A stretch of 33,040 nt of DNA from Brotaphodocola sp003480315 (GTDB lineage Bacteria > Bacillota > Clostridia > Lachnospirales > Lachnospiraceae): assembly GCF_964246085.1 (NCBI RefSeq), contig NZ_CAXTPD010000038.1; one strand, 5' to 3'. The position numbers were made by a program, and so were the translations under genes. Positions within the stretch are counted from its first letter, which is position 1. The number at the start of each line of letters is the position of its first letter. A model generated the notes under the pieces. It was not told the DNA's origin, searched no databases, and saw nothing but the letters and a program-made list of their open reading frames with translations. Positions 15,694 to 23,308 of the stretch are shown here, piece by piece.

Positions 15694-16398
15694 ATGGCAG
15701 GCGGGAAAAACATACTGGTTGTAGACGATGAACAAATGATCCGGGAGGCGCTGACCTCATATCTGGAAAAGCAGGGCTGCCATGTGTTTCAGGCGGAAAC
15801 CGGGCAGGAAGCGCTGCAGGTCTTTCAGAGAGAATCCATTTCGTTTGTGATCCTGGATCTGATGCTTCCAGACTTTTCCGGAGAAGAAGTCTGTATTCAG
15901 ATCCGCAAAGAGTCCCGGGTGCCGGTCATTATGCTCACGGCAAAGACCATGGAAACAGATATGCTGAATGGTCTGGATATCGGGGCGGATGACTATATTA
16001 CCAAGCCCTTCAGCCTGAAAAATCTGTATGCCCGGATGCAGGCAGTCTGGCGGCGGACGCTGGAGCCTCCAGTACCTGTTTCCAGCCGTGTGTCCTGGAA
16101 TCACGGTGATCTTGTGATCGACCAGGATCGAAAGGAGGTCTGCAAACAGGAGAAACCGATTGCGGTTACCCCCATCGAGTGGAAGCTTCTGAATGCCTTC
16201 ACCCGGTATCCGCAGAAGGTATTCACACGGGAAGACCTCATTGAGCTGGCCTTCGGCCTGGATTTTTCCGGTTATGACCGGGTGATCGATACCCATGTGA
16301 AGAACCTGCGCAAGAAGCTGGAGGACGATCCAAAACAGCCAGTTTACATCTGCACGGTTCACGGAATGGGATATAAATTCGGAGGTTTTAGGGAATGA
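15694..16398 (+). CDS. OmpR/PhoB-family response regulator
   Basis: A 234-residue two-domain transcription regulator. The receiver domain (about 5-120) has the acidic pocket D11/D12 (VVDDEQ), phosphoacceptor D55 (VILDLMLPD), MLTAKT and the ITKPF lysine. The C-terminal winged helix (about 140-233) has TPIEWKLLNAFTRYP, VFTREDLIEL, VIDTHVKNLRKKLE and a VHGMGYKF end. The start is taken as ATG 15694 because AGGAGG lies 7 bases before it; ATG 15658, with AGGAG, would add 12 residues. It overlaps the kinase gene by 4 bases, so the two are translationally coupled. The metal transporter-like gene upstream is the natural first target, by inference. Confidence 0.94.
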   Translation: MAGGKNILVVDDEQMIREALTSYLEKQGCHVFQAETGQEALQVFQRESISFVILDLMLPDFSGEEVCIQIRKESRVPVIMLTAKTMETDMLNGLDIGADDYITKPFSLKNLYARMQAVWRRTLEPPVPVSSRVSWNHGDLVIDQDRKEVCKQEKPIAVTPIEWKLLNAFTRYPQKVFTREDLIELAFGLDFSGYDRVIDTHVKNLRKKLEDDPKQPVYICTVHGMGYKFGGFRE

Positions 16399-17801
16399 AG
16401 CGGAAGATCAGCACCCAGCTGGCAGCAGGCTTTGCCTTTATTGTCCTGATTACGGTTGCGGTTATCAGCATCACGGCCAATGGCCTGATCAGCCATCAGT
16501 TTGAGCAGTATGTGGCGCAGCAGCGCAAAATGTCATCGGAGCAGCTGGCCCAGTCCTTATCCTTTCAGTATCATGCGGAAGATGGAACCTGGAATATAGA
16601 CTATATCCATGGTCTTGGCATGTATGCCCTGAAAGACGGGTATCTGATCCGGCTGAGTGACGCAGAAGGTCAGGTGATCTGGGATGCGGAGAACCATGAT
16701 ATGGCGCTGTGCCATCAGATCATGCAGGATATCCGTACCCAGATGTCCCAGCATCGGCCGGATCTGGATGGGAATTTTACAACCTATCGTTATGATCTGA
16801 AGCAGAATGATGAGGTGATCGGATATCTTGATATGAGCTATTACAGCCCTTACTATTTAAATGAGAGTGATTTCCGCTTCCTGGATTCTTTAAACCGGAT
16901 TCTTCTGGTGGTGGGAATCTGTGCCGCTGCAGCTGCGGCTGCGGCAGGTGCGGTACTTGCAAAGAGTTTATCCGTTCCGCTGCTTAAGGTGACAGAAATC
17001 ACCCGGAAAATTTCAGATGGGGATTACGGAGCACGCCTGGAAACCGAAAACGGGCAGACACAGGAAATCGCAGCGTTAAGTGGTGCAGTCAATCACATGG
17101 CGGAGAGCCTGGAACGGCAGGAGACGCTTCGCAGGCGTCTGACTTCCGATGTGGCCCATGAACTCCGCACTCCGGTGGCGAATGTTTCCCTGAATCTGGA
17201 AATGATGCTGGATGAGGTCTGGGAACCAACGAAAGACCGGCTGCAGAGCTGCTATGAGGAGCTGGGCCGGATTTCTGGCATTATTTCTGATCTGGAGAAG
17301 CTCCGGCAGATGGAAGCCGAAAATATGAATCTGGAACTGGAACCGGTGAATCTTCTGGAGCTGGCGCAGGCCGTGGAGACAGCGTTTGAGCCGGACTTAA
17401 AAAAGAAAAAGCTCACCTGTGAAGTGAGCGGGGAAGCAGCGGCAGTGATGGGGGACCAGAGGCGGCTGCATCAGGTTATCTTCAACCTGGTTTCCAATGC
17501 GGTAAAATATTCCACCGAAGGCGGATCGATTCAGATCCGGGTGAAACACGAGAAACATAAGGCAGTCCTGATCGTAGAAGATCAGGGAATTGGCATGGCA
17601 GAGGAAGAACTGCCACTGATCTTTGAACGGTTTTACCGGACCGATCTTTCCCGCAGCCGCAAAACTGGGGGAGCCGGAATTGGCCTTGCGATTGTGAAGG
17701 CCATCGTTCAGGCCCATCAGGGTACGGTGACAGTTACAAGTAAGGTGGGCTGTGGAAGCCGGTTTACGGTCACGCTGCCAGCGGGAGAGGAGACACACTG
17801 A
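16395..17801 (+). CDS. Sensor histidine kinase
   Basis: A 468-residue membrane kinase paired with the response regulator before it. Membrane segments at about 9-29 and 172-194 flank a sensor domain of about 140 residues. A HAMP linker follows (SVPLLKVTEITRKISDGDYG), then the HisKA domain with H255 (SDVAHELRTPVANV) and the HATPase domain with N-box (LVSNAVKYS), G1 (VEDQGIGM), F-box (FERFYR) and G2 (GGAGIGLAIVK). The sensor part contains His, Cys and Met residues that could contact metal (for example MALCHQIM), but there is no recognised metal-binding motif. The signal is unknown. Confidence 0.94.
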   Translation: MKRKISTQLAAGFAFIVLITVAVISITANGLISHQFEQYVAQQRKMSSEQLAQSLSFQYHAEDGTWNIDYIHGLGMYALKDGYLIRLSDAEGQVIWDAENHDMALCHQIMQDIRTQMSQHRPDLDGNFTTYRYDLKQNDEVIGYLDMSYYSPYYLNESDFRFLDSLNRILLVVGICAAAAAAAAGAVLAKSLSVPLLKVTEITRKISDGDYGARLETENGQTQEIAALSGAVNHMAESLERQETLRRRLTSDVAHELRTPVANVSLNLEMMLDEVWEPTKDRLQSCYEELGRISGIISDLEKLRQMEAENMNLELEPVNLLELAQAVETAFEPDLKKKKLTCEVSGEAAAVMGDQRRLHQVIFNLVSNAVKYSTEGGSIQIRVKHEKHKAVLIVEDQGIGMAEEELPLIFERFYRTDLSRSRKTGGAGIGLAIVKAIVQAHQGTVTVTSKVGCGSRFTVTLPAGEETH

Positions 17802-17886
17802 GCGTGGAAAATAATCAATTTCAGAGAGATTGCAATAGTCAGTTTGTGGTAATTAAGATTTATTTCTTAACAGAGAGCATTTGATA

Positions 17887-17915
17887 TTGCTGCATCCGGT
17901 GAAAACGGATATACT
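17887..17915 (+). promoter_or_regulatory. Weak promoter candidate before the ABC exporter
   Basis: TTGCTG (17887-17892), a 17-base spacer and TATACT (17910-17915). The -10 matches 5 of 6 and the -35 3 of 6. The hairpin at 17935-17974 would fall in the leader RNA, where it might attenuate. Confidence 0.35.
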
Positions 17916-17934
17916 AATAAATAAATGCGTTGCG

Positions 17935-17974
17935 GCAAAAGCGGAGCGGGAACGATCCCTGCGCCGCTTTTTGC
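17935..17974 (+). terminator. Terminator-like hairpin before the ABC exporter genes
   Basis: The arms AAAAGCGG (17937-17944) and CCGCTTTT (17964-17971) and the inner GGGA/TCCC around an ACGA loop form a long stem with small bulges, ending in a run of five Ts. It could end the kinase transcript or attenuate the ABC genes. Confidence 0.5.
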
Positions 17975-18020
17975 GCCGCATATGCTGAGAAAATAAGAGA
18001 AAGTTGAGGGGAAACAAAAC

Positions 18021-19760
18021 ATGCTTTTCATGAACAAAACACTGCTGCGCCTGGCCCGGGGTCTCTGGCTCTGGATCCTGGCTATTGCCGGTGTGAGCTT
18101 TCTGACGCTGGTCGGCACTACAGCGCTGGCTGAGATCATTGCCGGATTCCTGGGCAGTCTGTTTGAGCCGCAGGAGGCGCTGTCATCGGCGGGCAGTGCC
18201 ATCCGTGGGGCACTTGTGGTGGCGCTGTTCACGTTCTGCGCACAGATGGGGAAGGGACTGCTGGAATACAAGACAGCAGCCGAAGCGAGAACCAGTATGC
18301 GCCGTATGATCTTTTCCAGGGTACTGGAGCTGGATGCAGGAGGCATTGAAAAAATCGGACCGGTTTCGGCTATCACTGCTTCGGTGGATGCGGTGGAGCA
18401 GATGCAGATGTATTTCAGCACTTATCTGCCGAGCCTGATCTGCAGCATTCTGGCACCGGTTTATCTGTTCTTTCATTTAAAAAACATTTCCATGCCTGTG
18501 GCTCTGCTGCTTTTGGCCGTTTCTCTGGTGCTGCTTCCGGTGAACAATCTGTTCCGCTGCCGGATTGAGCAGATCCGAAAGACTTACTGGAAATCTCTGG
18601 ATGATATGACCGGCTATTACATGGACAGCCTGCGGGGTCTGACCACGCTGAAGCTCTTTGACCGGGATCAGGAGCATTCCCGGATTTTGGGGGAGAAGGC
18701 AGATATTTTAAACTACAACATCAACTGTTTTATGAAGGTCAACTTTACGTCCTTCCTGGTAACGGAAGCCATGATTTACGCGGCGATTCTGTTTGCACTG
18801 GTAAATTCCGCTGGCCGCATTGCGGATGGCAGCATGACCATTGCTCAGGCCCTGATCGTGCTGATGCTTTCTTACAGCTATTTCGCTTCCGCGAAGGAGC
18901 TGATGAACGCTTCCCACAGCGCACTGACAGCGATCGCTGCGGCAGGTAAGGTGGAGGAGATCCTGGATACCGATACCTCCCGTCCGTACGAGCCGTCCCT
19001 TCCGGCAGATCCGGAGCATTTTGAGGGAATCCGCATGGATCATGTTTCCTATGGATACGAGGGCCGAAGCAGGGCCTTGCAGGATATCTCCCTGACAGTT
19101 CCAAAAGGAACGGTAGCTGCGCTGGTGGGCTTATCCGGCTGTGGAAAATCCACAACGGCATCTCTTCTGATGCGGTTTTGTGACCCGCTATCCGGAAAAA
19201 TCTATATAGAAGGAAAAGATTACTGCAGCATGAAGCCGGAGGAGCTGCGAAAACACATTGCCATGGTGCCGCAGCAGGTCAATCTGTTTTCCGGCACGAT
19301 CCGGGAGAACCTGCTGTTAGCGGACCCGGACGCAAAGGATGCTGCGCTTTTAGAGGCATTGGAAGAAGCGGGACTGGGCGCTTTTATCCGTTCCCAGAGT
19401 AAGGGGCTGGATTCCGATGTTGGAAATGCCGGAAGCTCTTTATCCGGCGGACAGCGCCAGAAGATGGGCATTGCCCGGGCGCTGCTTTCCAGGGCAGAGT
19501 ATATGATCTTTGATGAGGCGACATCCAGCGTGGATCCGCAGAGTGAGAAAGAAATCTGGGAAACCATCGGACATCTGGCCGAGAGCCGGACGCTCATCAT
19601 TATTTCCCACCGCATGTCCTCCGTGCAGAATGCAGACTGTATTTATGTGCTGAGAGATGGCAGGGTGGCCCAGCATGGGACTCATGAAGTTCTGATGGCA
19701 GAGGCCGGACTTTACAAAGAACTGGTGGTGCGCCAGCAGGCAATGGAGGTGGCAGAATGA
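18021..19760 (+). CDS. ABC exporter half-transporter, CydD-like
   Basis: A 579-residue fused permease-ATPase. The N-terminal half (about 15-300) has six membrane segments of the type I exporter fold, with the coupling-region motif SLRGLTTLKLFDRDQEH typical of CydD-like proteins. The C-terminal ATPase has Walker A GLSGCGKST at 370-378, Q-loop MVPQQVNLFSGTI, signature LSGGQ at 474-478, Walker B YMIFDEATSSVD and the switch His in IISHR. It overlaps the next half-transporter by 4 bases, so they form a heterodimer. CydDC proteins export thiols (cysteine, glutathione) for cytochrome bd assembly, but no cydAB is in the window, so the substrate is open. Confidence 0.9.
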   Translation: MLFMNKTLLRLARGLWLWILAIAGVSFLTLVGTTALAEIIAGFLGSLFEPQEALSSAGSAIRGALVVALFTFCAQMGKGLLEYKTAAEARTSMRRMIFSRVLELDAGGIEKIGPVSAITASVDAVEQMQMYFSTYLPSLICSILAPVYLFFHLKNISMPVALLLLAVSLVLLPVNNLFRCRIEQIRKTYWKSLDDMTGYYMDSLRGLTTLKLFDRDQEHSRILGEKADILNYNINCFMKVNFTSFLVTEAMIYAAILFALVNSAGRIADGSMTIAQALIVLMLSYSYFASAKELMNASHSALTAIAAAGKVEEILDTDTSRPYEPSLPADPEHFEGIRMDHVSYGYEGRSRALQDISLTVPKGTVAALVGLSGCGKSTTASLLMRFCDPLSGKIYIEGKDYCSMKPEELRKHIAMVPQQVNLFSGTIRENLLLADPDAKDAALLEALEEAGLGAFIRSQSKGLDSDVGNAGSSLSGGQRQKMGIARALLSRAEYMIFDEATSSVDPQSEKEIWETIGHLAESRTLIIISHRMSSVQNADCIYVLRDGRVAQHGTHEVLMAEAGLYKELVVRQQAMEVAE

Positions 19761-21424
19761 AACGAAAATTCAGTTATTCGATGAAAGAGATGAATTACCG
19801 CCTTCTGATGATGGGACGCCCAATCTGGAAATATATTGGCATCTCCACGCTGGCCAGTACCATTGGAGCCCTGTCACATATGGGACTGATGGGCTTTGGA
19901 GCCCTGTGGCTTCTGGCTGCGGCCGGATTTTGTGACGGAGCCGGAATTTATGCGGCCCTGACGGCAGTTTGCGCGGCCCTGATCGCGGTTTGCCGCTATC
20001 TGGAGGGTGTGTTTTCCCATCTGGGTGCTTATGGCATTCTGGCAAAGATGCGGGTGCATCTGTTCAATGCCATCGACCGCATCGCTCCGGCGTATCTGAT
20101 CGGGCGGGAGACCGGTGATGTGATGAACATCGCAGTGTCGGACATTGAGACGCTGGAATACTTTTTTGCCCACACCATCGGGCCGATGTTTACGGTCATC
20201 CTGCTTCCGACAACAACGGTGGTGATCGCCTGGTGTGTAAATCCGCTGTATGCCCTGGTGCTGATCCCAATTTACCTGATCATCAGCGTGGTGCTTCCGC
20301 TCGTGGCATTAAAGGCCGGCCGGGGGATCGGCATGCGTTACCGGGAACGGCTGGGGGATCTGAAATCCAAGATTCTGGAGAGTGTCTACAGCATCCGGGA
20401 TATCCAGATTTTCGGCGCCGGACAGCGCCGTATGCAGGTGGTGGAACAAGCGAATTCGAAGGTGAATCAGGCAGCTCTGGGGCTGACTCTGCACCGCCAG
20501 ACCATAGCATCCTTCCCGAACTTTTTCGTGTACCTGGCAAGAATCCTGATTCTGGTGTGCGCCGGCGTGCTGGCATCCCGCGGTATCAATCATCCGGTGG
20601 GAACCATTGCCCTGTCCTTTGCGGCAACGGCTTCTCTGTCTTCCACCTTCAGCCTGACCTTTGTGGTGACGAGCCTGCTGGAGAGCTATGCGGCGGCAGA
20701 ACGTATCTTTAAAATGGAAGATGCAGAGCCGGAGACCAGGGAACCGGAGCATCCGGTTCCCTGCGGCGAGATCGAGACTATTGAATTCCGGGATGTGACC
20801 TTTGCTTATCCGGGCACGCAGAAAAACATTCTGGAGCATTTGGATTATATCATCAAAAAAGGGAACCGGGTCGGCATTGCCGGGGAGTCCGGTGCGGGAA
20901 AATCCACGATCCTGCGTCTTCTTCTGCGGTTTTATGCGCCGACAAAAGGGCAGATTCTCATCAATGGCATCCCGATTGAGCAGATCAGCTTTACGGAACT
21001 GCATCAGCGTATCGCGTTCCTGGAACAGGATACCTACCTGTTTGACGCGACGATTGCAGAGAACATCGGCATCGCGAAGCCGGAAGCTGGTATGGATGAG
21101 ATCCGTACGGCAGCAAAGCGGGCTGGAATTGCGGAGTTTATCGACACGCTGCCGGATGGATATGACACCGATATGGGGCAGATGAGCGCGCGGCTTTCCG
21201 GCGGAGAGCGTCAGCGTATCGGCATTGCGCGGGTGCTTCTCAGAAATCCGGATGTCTGCCTGATGGACGAGCCGTCCAGCGCGCTGGATGCACTGCACGA
21301 GAAGGAACTGCTGCATACCCTGGAGACAGAGTACGCGGGAAAGACGCTGTTGTTGATTTCTCACCGTGCAAGCACGCTGACAGGATGTGAGCGGATCCTG
21401 AATGCAGAGGCATTCCGGCATTAA
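19757..21424 (+). CDS. ABC exporter half-transporter, CydC-like
   Basis: A 555-residue partner of the CydD-like protein. It has six membrane segments in the first 300 residues, with the family's DVMNIAVSDIETLEYFFAHT loop and SKILESVYSIRDIQIFGAGQ coupling region. The ATPase domain has Walker A GESGAGKST at 376-384, Q-loop FLEQDTYLFDATIAENI, signature LSGGE at 480-484, and Walker B CLMDEPSSALD with its glutamate. Both partners keep the residues of active sites, unlike some heterodimers with one degenerate site. Its stop codon overlaps the stop codon of the - strand methyltransferase gene. Confidence 0.9.
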   Translation: MKRKFSYSMKEMNYRLLMMGRPIWKYIGISTLASTIGALSHMGLMGFGALWLLAAAGFCDGAGIYAALTAVCAALIAVCRYLEGVFSHLGAYGILAKMRVHLFNAIDRIAPAYLIGRETGDVMNIAVSDIETLEYFFAHTIGPMFTVILLPTTTVVIAWCVNPLYALVLIPIYLIISVVLPLVALKAGRGIGMRYRERLGDLKSKILESVYSIRDIQIFGAGQRRMQVVEQANSKVNQAALGLTLHRQTIASFPNFFVYLARILILVCAGVLASRGINHPVGTIALSFAATASLSSTFSLTFVVTSLLESYAAAERIFKMEDAEPETREPEHPVPCGEIETIEFRDVTFAYPGTQKNILEHLDYIIKKGNRVGIAGESGAGKSTILRLLLRFYAPTKGQILINGIPIEQISFTELHQRIAFLEQDTYLFDATIAENIGIAKPEAGMDEIRTAAKRAGIAEFIDTLPDGYDTDMGQMSARLSGGERQRIGIARVLLRNPDVCLMDEPSSALDALHEKELLHTLETEYAGKTLLLISHRASTLTGCERILNAEAFRH

Positions 21425-22536
21425 TTCCAGACTTCCTCAGCGATTTCTTTCACGAGTGCCAGCTTCTTCCACTGATCCTCATCTGTTACAAGATTTCCCT
21501 CTTCGGTGGAAGCAAAGCCGCACTGCGGGCTTAAGGCCAGCTGCTCTAACGGCACATAGTTTGCTGCTTCATGGATGCGGGCGATGACGTCTTCTTTGTT
21601 TTCCAGCTTGGCTTCTTTGGAGGTAACAAGGCCGAGAATGACCTTCTGTTTTCCGATGTAGCGCAGCGGTTCAAAGCCGCCTGCGCGGTCGCTGTCGTAC
21701 TCTAGGAAGAAACCATCTACATTGCAGTGGCCGAACAGGATCTCTGCTACCGGCTCATATCCGCCAGAGGAGGACCAGGTGGAGCGGAAGTTGCCGCGGC
21801 AGATGTGCATGGTAATGGTCATATCTTCAGGTTTTGCTTCCAGTACCTTGTTGAGTACGTAGACATATTTGCGTCCGATCTCATCGACATCAATGCCGCG
21901 CTCGGCATAGGCTTTGCGTTTTTCGGCAGAGCAGAACTCGCCCCAGGAGGTATCATCCAGCTGGAGATAGCGGCAGCCTGCAGCATAGAATGCTTTGACG
22001 GCTTTCTGGTAAGCTGCGGCAAGATCATCTAACAGAACCTGCTCATCTTTGTAGCGCTCGATGGGCTGATAATTGGTCTCACGGATACAGCAGATCAGAT
22101 GCAGCATGGACGGAGACGGGATGCACTGCTTCGGCTGAATGCCATCCGCAGTGATGCTTTTCAGGAAGCGGAAATGCTTCAGAAATGGATGGTCCTCCGG
22201 AAAGTCTAGTTTGTCCACAATTCTGATGGTTTCCGCCTTTGGCTGAAAGCCCTTGAAGGCTACGGAAAAGTGCTCGGATTTGACTTTCTGCGTGCCGGTC
22301 AGTCCCCAGAGAAAGTCCATGTGCCAGAAGGAACGGCGGTATTCACCGTCGGTGACAGCCTTGAGGCCAACGAGTTCCTCCTTCTGTACTAAACCGCGGA
22401 TTTCTGTGTCTTCAATATTAGAAAGTTCTTCTGCAGAGATTGCACCGGATGCAAATTTTGCGCGGGCTTCGTGAATAGCAGCAGTGCGTAAAAAGCTGCC
22501 GACAATATCGTAACGGTATGGAGCGGGATTTTTCAT
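21421..22536 (-). CDS. Cobalamin-independent methionine synthase-like (MetE C-domain/YxjG type) protein
   Basis: A 371-residue stand-alone homologue of the MetE catalytic (C-terminal) barrel, like Bacillus YxjG/YxjH. It probably transfers a methyl group to homocysteine or a related thiol; the methyl donor is uncertain because the N-terminal MetE half is absent. The zinc site is kept: H244 and C246 in TMHICRGN, a glutamate in FFLEYDSD, and C339 in SPQCGFAS. The N-terminal DIVGSFLRTAAIHEAR and the VTDGEYRRSFWHMDFL segment are characteristic. No SAM riboswitch (S-box) was seen upstream, unlike Bacillus yxjG. A good - strand promoter lies at 22596-22624. The AAAGGAT ribosome binding site precedes the start. 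Confidence 0.88.
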   Translation of the reverse strand: MKNPAPYRYDIVGSFLRTAAIHEARAKFASGAISAEELSNIEDTEIRGLVQKEELVGLKAVTDGEYRRSFWHMDFLWGLTGTQKVKSEHFSVAFKGFQPKAETIRIVDKLDFPEDHPFLKHFRFLKSITADGIQPKQCIPSPSMLHLICCIRETNYQPIERYKDEQVLLDDLAAAYQKAVKAFYAAGCRYLQLDDTSWGEFCSAEKRKAYAERGIDVDEIGRKYVYVLNKVLEAKPEDMTITMHICRGNFRSTWSSSGGYEPVAEILFGHCNVDGFFLEYDSDRAGGFEPLRYIGKQKVILGLVTSKEAKLENKEDVIARIHEAANYVPLEQLALSPQCGFASTEEGNLVTDEDQWKKLALVKEIAEEVWN

Positions 22537-22595
22537 GTGTTCGTATCCTTTCTGAGCTGCGGGATCATCCGTGGCTCATTTGTTTTTGTACGTTC

Positions 22596-22624
22596 ACTAT
22601 ATAATCCCTTGGCGTGATTGTAAA
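22596..22624 (-). promoter_or_regulatory. Promoter for the MetE-like gene
   Basis: Read on the - strand: TTTACA (22619-22624), a 17-base spacer, TATAGT (22596-22601). Each box matches 5 of 6 of the sigma-A consensus. It lies about 60 bases before the start codon. Confidence 0.7.
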
Positions 22625-22701
22625 ATATGTAAAATATGTGACTGGCCATAGGATGAAACTATATCAAGATTTTATCAAGCTGGTGAACATGTGTTAACTG
22701 T

Positions 22702-22730
22702 TTGGAAATATTTATGATATCATTTATAGT
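22702..22730 (+). promoter_or_regulatory. Promoter for ogt
   Basis: TTGGAA (22702-22707), 17 bases, TATAGT (22725-22730), about 42 bases before ATG. A perfect 10-bp palindrome ATGATATCAT sits in the spacer (22713-22722), a possible repressor site. Confidence 0.6.
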
Positions 22731-22771
22731 AAGTCAAGAAGAACGGAGCAATCGCAGAATCGGAGGAATAT

Positions 22772-23308
22772 ATGGTATACACTTGTACATACAAATCAAA
22801 ATTGGGAGAAATTTTACTGGCTGCGGATGAAATCGGACTTACCGGCTTATGGTTTACCGGGCAGAAGTATTTTGCCAGTACACTTTCGGACGAACACATT
22901 TCCCGGGAAACACCGGTTTTGTCAGAAGCAAAAGAATGGCTGGATGTGTATTTTTCTGGAAAAGAGCCGGCCTTCACCATGCCCCTTCATCCTGCCGGTT
23001 CAGAGTTCCGGCAGGCAGTATGGCAGATTTTATTGCAGATTCCATACGGGCAGACCACAACCTACGGGGAGATTGCCAGACAGCTGGCTGACGTGAAAAG
23101 GACTCCCGGTATGTCTGCGCAGGCAGTAGGCGGTGCGGTGGGGCATAATGCGATTTCCATTATCATTCCCTGTCACCGGGTGGTCGGAAGTAACGGCAGT
23201 CTGACGGGATATGCAGGCGGAATGGACAAAAAAGTGGCACTGCTTAAGCTGGAACATACTGATATGAGCCACTTTTTCATTCCAAAGAAGGGAACAGCTG
23301 TCTGCTAA
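22772..23308 (+). CDS. ogt: Methylated-DNA--protein-cysteine methyltransferase (Ogt type)
   Basis: Suicide DNA repair protein that removes alkyl groups from O6-alkylguanine. The 178-residue chain has the N-terminal RNase H-like domain and the C-terminal winged-helix active-site domain. It carries IPCHRVVGSNGSLTGYAGG, with acceptor cysteine C134 in PCHR (133-136). FRQAVWQILLQIPYGQTTTYGEIA is a typical stretch just before it, and the helix with AQAVGGAVGHN contains the arginine-finger region in altered form. Ribosome binding site GGAGG before ATG. It is a single gene with its own promoter, and its stop codon overlaps that of rqcH on the other strand. Confidence 0.93.
   Translation: MVYTCTYKSKLGEILLAADEIGLTGLWFTGQKYFASTLSDEHISRETPVLSEAKEWLDVYFSGKEPAFTMPLHPAGSEFRQAVWQILLQIPYGQTTTYGEIARQLADVKRTPGMSAQAVGGAVGHNAISIIIPCHRVVGSNGSLTGYAGGMDKKVALLKLEHTDMSHFFIPKKGTAVC

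Larger units (their letters stand above)
17802..18020. other. Gap between the two-component system and the ABC pair
   Basis: There is no gene in these 219 bases. The stretch holds an AT-rich palindrome TTAAGA-N6-TCTTAA at 17853-17870, a candidate promoter at 17887-17915 and a GC-rich terminator-like hairpin at 17935-17974. Transcription units therefore probably change here. Confidence 0.5.

Noticed and set aside
17853..17870. TTAAGA/TCTTAA palindrome as a terminator
   Set aside because: Six AT-rich pairs cannot form a stable terminator; it is better viewed as a possible protein-binding site.
20309..21421. A 370-codon open frame on the - strand opposite the CydC-like gene
   Set aside because: It is the mirror of a highly conserved ABC ATPase gene with GC-rich third positions; its translation is Cys/His/Arg/Gln-rich, shows no domain and has no suitable ribosome binding site or promoter.
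22537..22771. A SAM riboswitch (S-box) upstream of the MetE-like gene
   Set aside because: No S-box core sequence was found on the - strand and the promoter lies only about 60 bases from the start codon, leaving no room for one.
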